Source: Clostridia bacterium (GTDB lineage: Bacteria > Bacillota > Clostridia > TANB77 > CAG-508). From it: a stretch of DNA of 10,220 nucleotides. Position numbers and translations under genes: made by a program. Positions 5,107 to 10,220 of the stretch are shown in pieces. How positions within the stretch are numbered: the first letter of the stretch is position 1; every line of letters starts with the position of its first letter. The notes below the pieces were generated by a model. The model was not told the origin of the DNA. It was given only the letters and a program-made list of their open reading frames with translations, and did not search any database. Location of the stretch: the NCBI GenBank assembly GCA_022790685.1, contig JAAVXQ010000050.1, positions 1-10,220 of the forward strand, read 5' to 3'.

Positions 5107-6174
5107 TTATACTAATTTTATTATAGTATAATCTTTTGTAGAATTTGTTAAACTCACACATCCATTTTTTGTAACATGAAAAGTGTCTTCTATTCTAATA
5201 CCAAAGCTTTTTGGAACATATACACCTGGTTCTATTGCAATTATTGAATTTTCTTTTAAATTGCAATCAATTTGAGATTTTAAAAAAGGTGCTTCATGAA
5301 TTTCTAATCCTACTCCATGTCCAAAAGCATGTAATATTTCATAATTTTTTAATTTATATTCTGTCTCTCTATCTTTTATTACATTTTTTATATTTACTCC
5401 ATCTTTTAAAGAAGTCGCAATTATTTTTTGCTGTTCTAACACAAAATCATATATCTTTCTATACTCTTCATCCATTTCTTCTACAAAAATAACTCTTGAC
5501 ATATCTGAGCAATATCCTTTATACCTACATCCTATATCAAATTGAATAATATCACCAGGTATTATTTTTCTATCTGTTGGAACTGCATGTGGCATAGAAG
5601 AATTCTTTCCAGAGGCCACAACAGATTCAAAAGCTACACCATCTGCTCCATTTGATATCATGAATTTTTCTATTTCAAAAGCAATCTCTTTTTCTGTCAT
5701 TCCTCTTTTTATATTTCTTATAATATATGAAAAAGCATTATCTGTAATTTCACATGCTTTTTTTACAAGTTCTAACTCTTCCTTTTCTTTTACAACTCTT
5801 TGATTTTCAACAATTCCTTCTGTTTCAATAAGATTTACTTGATATGCTTGAAGGTATTTTTTATATTTTTCATATGTAACATATTTTTCTTCAAAACCTA
5901 TGTTTTCAGAAAGCATAAAAATCGCTTCATAGTCATACTTACTAAGGTTTCGTATATCATATACAACAATTTCATCATCAATTGTTAACTTTTGATTAAC
6001 ACTTTCTATGTATCTACTATCTGTTACAAAAATATTTTCTTTTGGAGCAATTATCAACATTCCTTCTTCACTTAAACCAGTTAAATATTTAACATTTATA
6101 GGATTAGAAACTATCATTCCTTCTAGTTTTAATGAAACTAGCTGGTTCCTTAACCATTTAATTTTTACATTCAT
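5107..6174 (-). CDS. Xaa-Pro peptidase, M24B family (aminopeptidase P-like)
   Basis: Cytosolic dimetal peptidase that removes N-terminal residues ahead of proline. The 355 residues comprise a creatinase-type N-terminal domain (about 1-125, ending before VVKEKEELELVKKA) and a pita-bread catalytic domain. The five metal ligands are visible: Asp213 and Asp224 (FDIGCRYKGYCSDMS), His286 (GHGVG), Glu315 (IEPGVY) and Glu329 (RIEDT). His196 in PHAVP is also conserved. Length is typical. AAGGAGAGAA precedes the start and abuts the prepilin peptidase stop, so it is in the operon. Being next to efp, another proline-linked factor, is common in Firmicutes. A degenerate copy of its 3' end occurs at 9731-9762. 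Confidence 0.95.
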   Translation of the reverse strand: MNVKIKWLRNQLVSLKLEGMIVSNPINVKYLTGLSEEGMLIIAPKENIFVTDSRYIESVNQKLTIDDEIVVYDIRNLSKYDYEAIFMLSENIGFEEKYVTYEKYKKYLQAYQVNLIETEGIVENQRVVKEKEELELVKKACEITDNAFSYIIRNIKRGMTEKEIAFEIEKFMISNGADGVAFESVVASGKNSSMPHAVPTDRKIIPGDIIQFDIGCRYKGYCSDMSRVIFVEEMDEEYRKIYDFVLEQQKIIATSLKDGVNIKNVIKDRETEYKLKNYEILHAFGHGVGLEIHEAPFLKSQIDCNLKENSIIAIEPGVYVPKSFGIRIEDTFHVTKNGCVSLTNSTKDYTIIKLV

Positions 6175-6190
6175 AAAATCTTCTCTCCTT

Positions 6191-6964
6191 CTACTTTATT
6201 CCTAAAATCCTATTACTTATTCCCTTACAAAAAGCAATAAAATATGTAAAAATTATATTAGTCTTTAAAAATATACAAGCAATTGTTGATATTACTAAAA
6301 ATGGTCCAAAGGGTATATATTCATCTTTTGTTTTATATACAAATTTTCTCAAAGGAATTATAATAATTAGCGATATAGCAGCTAAAATAAATGATAATAA
6401 TGTTATTTCTAATACTGATGTTGGTCCAAAAAATATTCCTACTGCTCCCATATATTTTACATCACCAAGCCCCATAGCTTCTTTTCCTGATAAAATTCCC
6501 CCTAAAAGTGTTATTCCTAAAAAGATTCCTGCGCCTGTGCACATTCCCAAAAGCATATTTTTAAACACATTGATGTTATTTAATCCATATACAAACATTA
6601 CTATTAATCCTGTTTCAAAAATAGTAAGTGTTAATCTATTTGGAATTATTCTATGTTTTAGATCTATAAAAAAAGCACATTCTAACATTGGAATTAGTAT
6701 TAAGAATTTTATTAAATCTAAATTTTTAAAGAAATTGTCTTGCAATCCAAATTTATATAATACTGCAATATATAAAACTGCTGTTATAAGCATTATGATA
6801 TAATTATTTTCTAGACCTTTTTTATTTTCTTCAAAAAAATCTTTACTAAATATTTTTTTATTTTCTGGAAGTCTTACATTACTCCAAGCAACAATTTTTC
6901 CAACTACTAGTCCTATAATGGCTATAATTGCATATATGTGTATACCTACATTATTATAATACAT
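6191..6964 (-). CDS. Prepilin peptidase (A24 family, PilD/ComC-like)
   Basis: Membrane aspartic protease that cleaves type IV-pilin-like leader peptides. The 257 residues carry about seven hydrophobic segments. The two catalytic aspartates are Asp101 in FIDLKHRIIPN and Asp168 in GLGDVKYMG, both in their standard motifs. The N-terminal region lacks the CxxC zinc motifs and the clear methyltransferase-like loop of longer PilD proteins. It may therefore be a peptidase-only form, though a shortened cytoplasmic loop (about 30-55) remains. It lies 18 bases after yqeG and 16 before pepP in one operon. No pilin-like genes are visible in the window, so the substrate is unknown. Confidence 0.93.
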   Translation of the reverse strand: MYYNNVGIHIYAIIAIIGLVVGKIVAWSNVRLPENKKIFSKDFFEENKKGLENNYIIMLITAVLYIAVLYKFGLQDNFFKNLDLIKFLILIPMLECAFFIDLKHRIIPNRLTLTIFETGLIVMFVYGLNNINVFKNMLLGMCTGAGIFLGITLLGGILSGKEAMGLGDVKYMGAVGIFFGPTSVLEITLLSFILAAISLIIIIPLRKFVYKTKDEYIPFGPFLVISTIACIFLKTNIIFTYFIAFCKGISNRILGIK

Positions 6965-6982
6965 TTTAATATTCCTACTTTA

Positions 6983-7477
6983 TTATTTATTTTTACTTAC
7001 ATATCTTTTTATTATCATATTCTCTATTGGTCTTTTTAGTCTAGTTACCCAAATATCCTTTTCTGCAATTGGCTCAACTAATATGGAAAACATTTTACAT
7101 CTGTTCGCACCTATTATATCTGTAAATATTTGGTCGCCTACCACTCCTATATTTTCATTTGGAAGTTCTAGTTCTTTTTGAGCCTTTATAAAACCTCTTT
7201 TTAATGGTTTTGTAGCAAAAAATATATATGGAATTCCTATACTATCTGCTACCATTTTAATTTTATCTTTTTTATTGCTATTTGATAAAATTATACATTT
7301 CACATCTATTTCTCTTATTTTTTTATACCAGTCATCTATTCCTTTTAATAAATTCCTGTCAAAGTCAATTAGAGTATTATCTACATCTAAGATTAATCCT
7401 TTAATTTTATTTTTTTGTAAAAACTCTGTCGAAATATCTGTTACTTTTTTAAAATATGATTTTGGATATATATTCAT
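6983..7477 (-). CDS. yqeG: YqeG-family HAD phosphatase
   Basis: HAD-superfamily subclass IIIA phosphatase; related family members (yeast Gep4) dephosphorylate phosphatidylglycerophosphate, and that role is a reasonable guess here. The 164 residues contain all HAD motifs: D31-V-D33-N-T (nucleophile and acid/base), Ser65-Asn66, Lys90 in KPLKRG, and GD115QIFTD120. Length fits the family. The start at 7475-7477 is preceded by CGGAGG and a strong promoter, making this the first gene of the yqeG-pepP operon. It uses one AGG arginine codon and no CGG codon. Confidence 0.94.
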   Translation of the reverse strand: MNIYPKSYFKKVTDISTEFLQKNKIKGLILDVDNTLIDFDRNLLKGIDDWYKKIREIDVKCIILSNSNKKDKIKMVADSIGIPYIFFATKPLKRGFIKAQKELELPNENIGVVGDQIFTDIIGANRCKMFSILVEPIAEKDIWVTRLKRPIENMIIKRYVSKNK

Positions 7478-7506
7478 AAATTTTTATCCTCCGTTTGTAT
7501 AGAATT

Positions 7507-7535
7507 ATATTACCAATTTGTTACGTTTTTGTCAA
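7507..7535 (-). promoter_or_regulatory. Promoter of the yqeG operon
   Basis: On the minus strand a perfect TTGACA (7530-7535), a 17-base spacer, and TAATAT (7507-7512) preceded by TGG. It is divergent from and only five bases away from the MFS promoter. Confidence 0.8.
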
Positions 7536-7540
7536 TTTCA

Positions 7541-7569
7541 TTTACAAATAAATTTGTCATTGGTATAAT
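7541..7569 (+). promoter_or_regulatory. Promoter of the MFS transporter gene
   Basis: TTTACA (7541-7546), a 17-base spacer, and a perfect TATAAT (7564-7569) preceded by TGG (extended -10). AGGAGG follows at 7584-7589, before ATG 7594. TTTGTCA occurs twice (7528-7534 and 7553-7559), flanking the -35, and could be an operator, though this is weak. Confidence 0.78.
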
Positions 7570-7593
7570 TATTTTAAATTTTTAGGAGGAAAA

Positions 7594-8892
7594 ATGGAAA
7601 CAAAAGAAAAAATAAACTCAAACAAACAATTTAATAAAAAACTATTTCTAGCATATAGTGCTATTTCATTAGATTTACTATTTTTTTATGTAATTTCTTT
7701 TTTATTTTTAGTAAACGAAAAAAATTTAACTCCTTCTGAAATAGTTTTTGCCGATGCTTTTTATCCTCTTTTTCAGTTCATTTTCCAAATTCCTTCAACT
7801 ATATTGATAGAGAAAATAGGTAAAAAAAATAGTTTAATTCTTGGTAATTTTTTTATAGCAGTATACACTTTTTTAATAATTGGAACTGTAAATGTTACCA
7901 CTTTAATACTTGCTAATATTTTCTGTTCTTTTGGATTTGCTTTAAAAGAAATTAGTGAACCTAATATTTTATATGATTCCTTAGATTCATCTGAAAATAA
8001 GCAAGAACAATTTTCAAAACTAAATGGTAAAGGTTATTCAAATTATTTTTTTATTGACTCAGTAAGTTCACTTATAACAGGATTTTTATTTACAATAAAT
8101 TCTTACTTGCCATTAATAATATCTTTATTAATAAATATACTAAGTATCTTTTTGGCTTCACTATTTAAAGAAATTCCATCTGATACAATACAAAAAGCAG
8201 AAAATAACTCTATTTCTAGTTATATAAAAAATTTATACTCTGCCTTTAAATTTATATTTAAATCTAAAAGATTACAAATGCTCTTTTTATTTCATGGAGT
8301 TTTTGCAGGTTTTTTATACATAATGGAAGATTTAAGACGAAGCTTACTTACAGAAGTTGGAATGCCTTCTGAACAATTTGGTTTAATCTTTGCTATTTTA
8401 GGAATTGTTGGTAGTATTTCTTCTAATTATTCCTATAAATATCATGAACACTACAGAAATAGAGTCTTAACTTTTTTTAGTATTTCTTTTTCTTTATCTG
8501 TACTATTTGCTGGGCTTTCATTAATCTTGCATCTGCCAAAATTTTTAATGTATTTTACAATACTTACAAGTTTTACAATTCAATACATAATAAGAACACC
8601 TTATCCTACATTAATAAAACAATATCTTAGCAGTTTTTCTGATTCTTCTATGAGATTAAAAATCACTTCTGCTTCTTTGTTTATAGAAGGAACTGCTAGT
8701 GCATTATTATCTTTCTTATCTTCTATAATATTAGAATATAGTTCATCATATATTCTTGTATTTTTCCTTGGATGTATATTTACAATTATTCTAATATTTA
8801 TTTTAGAACTTATGAAAACAAAAGTTGGATTAAAACCTGAAGAATATTCACCAAAAGACATAAACTTTTATGAAACTACTACTATAAAATAA
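7594..8892 (+). CDS. Major facilitator superfamily transporter
   Basis: A 432-residue polytopic membrane protein with about twelve hydrophobic segments in two halves, separated by a charged cytoplasmic region (about 195-215). The first cytoplasmic loop, EKIGKKNSLILGN, is a degenerate MFS motif A (G-x-x-x-D-R/K-x-G-R/K type). After TM1 the periplasmic end reads NEKNLTPSEIVFADAFYPL, as in MFS exporters of the DHA type. The substrate cannot be read from sequence; a drug or metabolite exporter is plausible. It is a single-gene transcript with a strong promoter, AGGAGG ribosome site and a terminator shared with sleB. It contains one CGA arginine codon and no CGG. No frameshift. Confidence 0.9.
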   Translation: METKEKINSNKQFNKKLFLAYSAISLDLLFFYVISFLFLVNEKNLTPSEIVFADAFYPLFQFIFQIPSTILIEKIGKKNSLILGNFFIAVYTFLIIGTVNVTTLILANIFCSFGFALKEISEPNILYDSLDSSENKQEQFSKLNGKGYSNYFFIDSVSSLITGFLFTINSYLPLIISLLINILSIFLASLFKEIPSDTIQKAENNSISSYIKNLYSAFKFIFKSKRLQMLFLFHGVFAGFLYIMEDLRRSLLTEVGMPSEQFGLIFAILGIVGSISSNYSYKYHEHYRNRVLTFFSISFSLSVLFAGLSLILHLPKFLMYFTILTSFTIQYIIRTPYPTLIKQYLSSFSDSSMRLKITSASLFIEGTASALLSFLSSIILEYSSSYILVFFLGCIFTIILIFILELMKTKVGLKPEEYSPKDINFYETTTIK

Positions 8893-8901
8893 TTTATATA
8901 T

Positions 8902-8957
8902 AAAGTTAATATAGATATTTCATAGCTTATGTTTAAAATATCTATATTAACTTTTTT
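8902..8957. terminator. Shared terminator between MFS gene and sleB
   Basis: A 19-bp perfect stem (8902-8920 with 8936-8954) continues into CATA/TATG pairing around a three-base loop and is followed on the plus strand by a T run (8952-8957). It lies between convergent stops. The tract TATATTAACTTTTT is directly repeated just downstream, into the sleB end. Confidence 0.85.
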
Positions 8958-8974
8958 TATTTTATATTAACTTT

Positions 8975-9661
8975 TTATTTACAAAAAATATGTTTTCCAA
9001 TTGTTAATACTTGCGGTCTAGTCCATATCCATCCAGAAGTAGCCGTATTAGGATTAAAATAATATATACAACCAGAAGTAGGATCCCAACCATTTATTGC
9101 ATCTTGTGCTGCCTTTTTTGAATCATTATCTGGTTCTAAATTTATTTGTCCATCACTTACACAAGTATATGCTCCTGCTTGATATATTACCCCTGCTATT
9201 GTACTTGGAAATGAAGGATGTGATACTCTATTTAAAACAGTAGCAGCAACAGCAACTTTTCCACGATACTCTTCTCCTCTTGCTTCTGCATGAACTAATT
9301 TACTAAGCAAATATAAATTACTATTATTGTTTTGACTAGAAGATGTACCACCACCTCCACTACTACTATTCGAACTTCCCTGAATACCTAAAGCTGCTAA
9401 AGTTTTATCTCCTACAATACCATCTACTGTAAGTCCATTTTTACTCTGAAATTTTTTTACTGCTTCAAAAGTTTGTGAACCAAAAATTCCATCTACTCCT
9501 CCAGAATAGTATCCCCATTCTTTTAGTTTTGTTTGTATTCTTTTTACTTCTTCACCTCTTGAACCATATTTTGATAAAGCATCTACTTTATAAATTGAAA
9601 TTATCATATAAGAAACAATAATACAAATCGCAATAAAAAATATAATTTTTCTTTTTTTCAT
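8975..9661 (-). CDS. sleB: Spore cortex-lytic enzyme-type cell wall hydrolase
   Basis: Lytic transglycosylase-like hydrolase acting on spore cortex peptidoglycan during germination. The 228 residues begin with a basic start and hydrophobic signal/anchor (about 6-24). A peptidoglycan-binding domain follows (about 30-92, GSRGEEVKRIQTKLKEWGYY ... VDGIFGSQTFEAVKKFQ), then a Gly/Ser/Asn linker (95-114) and the SleB/Hydrolase_2 domain (115-228), with Glu126 in HAEARGE as expected catalytic residue. Length and order match SleB. AAAGGA precedes the start. No ypeB partner follows, unlike the Bacillus arrangement. The ACG GCT codons contain CGG across a boundary and are read without a shift. A germination role fits the gerAC-like gene elsewhere in the window. 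Confidence 0.92.
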   Translation of the reverse strand: MKKRKIIFFIAICIIVSYMIISIYKVDALSKYGSRGEEVKRIQTKLKEWGYYSGGVDGIFGSQTFEAVKKFQSKNGLTVDGIVGDKTLAALGIQGSSNSSSGGGGTSSSQNNNSNLYLLSKLVHAEARGEEYRGKVAVAATVLNRVSHPSFPSTIAGVIYQAGAYTCVSDGQINLEPDNDSKKAAQDAINGWDPTSGCIYYFNPNTATSGWIWTRPQVLTIGKHIFCK

Positions 9662-9730
9662 TTTTCTTTTTCCTTTCAGTTTATTTTCATATAGATTTTT
9701 AACTCTATTTATTTTTTTATATTTTTTCCA

Positions 9731-9762
9731 AATTTGTTAAATTCATACATCCATTTTTGTAA
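9731..9762 (-). repeat. Degenerate copy of the pepP 3' end
   Basis: Bases 9731-9762 align with 5142-5174, the last part of the pepP-like gene, in the same orientation: about 30 matching positions, two C/T differences and one missing T in a homopolymer. On the minus strand the pepP codons read TKNGCVSLTN; here the corresponding sequence resembles TKNGC-MNLTN broken by the deletion, with a stop soon after. It may be the remnant of a second M24 peptidase gene upstream of sleB, or a small duplication. Confidence 0.5.
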
Positions 9763-9789
9763 TAATAACTTTGTAATGTTTTTGTAATA

Positions 9790-9830
9790 TTGTAATAAAA
9801 ATTTAACATTATTTATGATTTTTATTACAA
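9790..9830. repeat. Inverted repeat and TTGTAAT repeats between sleB and the carbohydrate-binding gene
   Basis: TTGTAATAAAAAT (9790-9802) is perfectly inverted at 9818-9830 around a 15-base loop. TTGTAAT also occurs at 9757-9763, 9771-9777 and 9782-9788. No T tract follows on the plus strand, so it is not a clear terminator. It may be a regulatory site for either divergent gene, or simple AT-rich redundancy. Confidence 0.45.
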
Positions 9831-9837
9831 TAAATTA

Positions 9838-9866
9838 TTGAATTATAGTTTTTTTATAGTTATAAT
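9838..9866 (+). promoter_or_regulatory. Promoter of the carbohydrate-binding gene
   Basis: TTGAAT (9838-9843), a 17-base spacer, and a perfect TATAAT (9861-9866). TAGGAG (9885-9890) precedes ATG 9900. Confidence 0.75.
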
Positions 9867-9899
9867 GTATTTAAATAAAATATTTAGGAGATTTTTGTT

Positions 9900-10220
9900 A
9901 TGGGATTCACAAACGACAATAATTTAATTAAAAATCAAGAATGTACAATTACTTATTCTGGTAGCTTATATCAAAATAATTCTGAACAAATAACTATTGT
10001 ATATGGATTTGGTAATAATTGGGATTTTACATCAGAAAAATTAATGACAAAAAACCAAAATGGATTTGAAGCTAAAATAAAAATGCTAGATTATAATACT
10101 TTTAATTTTTGTTTTAGAAATTCTAATTATGAATGGGATAATAATAATTATGCAAACTATTCCCTACCAATTGAAACTATTACAGAAACTGAATCTGAAG
10201 CTTCAGAAGAAACTAACAAA
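9900..10220 (+). CDS. Carbohydrate-binding (starch/glycogen, CBM25-like) protein, 3' part outside window
   Basis: Start ATG 9900 with TAGGAG and a good promoter upstream. The visible 107 residues have no signal peptide, so the protein is probably cytoplasmic unless exported otherwise. Residues about 14-85 match the beta-sandwich seen in starch-binding CBM25/26-like modules: ITYSGSLYQNNSEQITIVYG, FGNNWDF, then FNFCFRNSNYEWDNNNYANY, with the conserved Trp and WDNN. A Glu/Thr/Ser-rich linker begins near residue 93 and runs off the window, suggesting further domains. Such intracellular proteins in clostridia are often tied to glycogen or starch handling; the partner domain is not visible. No CGG codon in the part shown. 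Confidence 0.8.
   Translation, partial: MGFTNDNNLIKNQECTITYSGSLYQNNSEQITIVYGFGNNWDFTSEKLMTKNQNGFEAKIKMLDYNTFNFCFRNSNYEWDNNNYANYSLPIETITETESEASEETNK

Noticed and set aside
5107..5131. A terminator after pepP (TATACTA ... TAGTATA)
   Set aside because: The stem is AT-only, lies in coding sequence and is followed by A rather than T on the minus strand.
9731..9830. A CRISPR-like or iteron array from the TTGTAAT repeats
   Set aside because: The units are seven bases, irregularly spaced and close to background for such AT-rich DNA; there are no spacers of constant length.

Overview
The window is very AT-rich and reads as a chromosomal segment of an endospore-forming, Gram-positive Clostridia-type bacterium. 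It carries a Ger(x)C spore-germination lipoprotein gene, a SleB-type cortex hydrolase, a class D-like sortase with a candidate substrate, and the clostridial-looking run yqeG / prepilin peptidase / Xaa-Pro peptidase / efp / zinc-ribbon protein. Arginine is written almost only as AGA.

Layout. 1-973 (+): the 3' part of a gerAC-like gene and a 55-residue two-helix membrane protein, ending at a terminator shared with the convergent neighbour. 1069-3147 (-): an operon of a secreted, C-terminally anchored protein, a sortase and a four-helix membrane protein. 3256-4038 (+): a tRNA-Trp gene with its own promoter and terminator, then a membrane-anchored M23 peptidase gene. 4041-7477 (-): yqeG, prepilin peptidase, pepP-like, efp (with its own promoter) and a zinc-ribbon gene. 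The likely terminator of this operon lies inside the coding end of the M23 gene. 7541-8892 (+): an MFS transporter, divergent from yqeG. 8975-9661 (-): sleB. 9662-9899: a divergent regulatory region that also holds a short degenerate copy of the pepP 3' end. 9900-10220 (+): the start of a starch/glycogen-binding-type protein, cut by the window edge.

The main observation is a coherent set of four apparent +1 frameshifts in three otherwise intact genes: gerAC-like, the membrane protein at 1069-1927, and M23 (two sites). Each is one extra C placed exactly at a codon boundary before a glycine codon GGN, so the zero-frame codon is CGG and the family-consistent product needs CGGN to be read as one glycine. 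I scanned every coding region by eye and these are the only in-frame CGG codons in the window. CGG that straddles a codon boundary (4005-4007 in M23; 9043-9045 in sleB) causes no shift. No other indels are apparent, although A/T homopolymers, where sequencing errors usually fall, are abundant. The simplest explanation is that CGG is not an ordinary arginine codon here and that CGGN is decoded as glycine with a +1 shift, for example by a four-base-reading tRNA-Gly or by frameshifting at an unassigned codon. The competing explanations are three pseudogenes or a very peculiar sequencing artefact. Housekeeping genes such as efp, yqeG and pepP contain no CGG.
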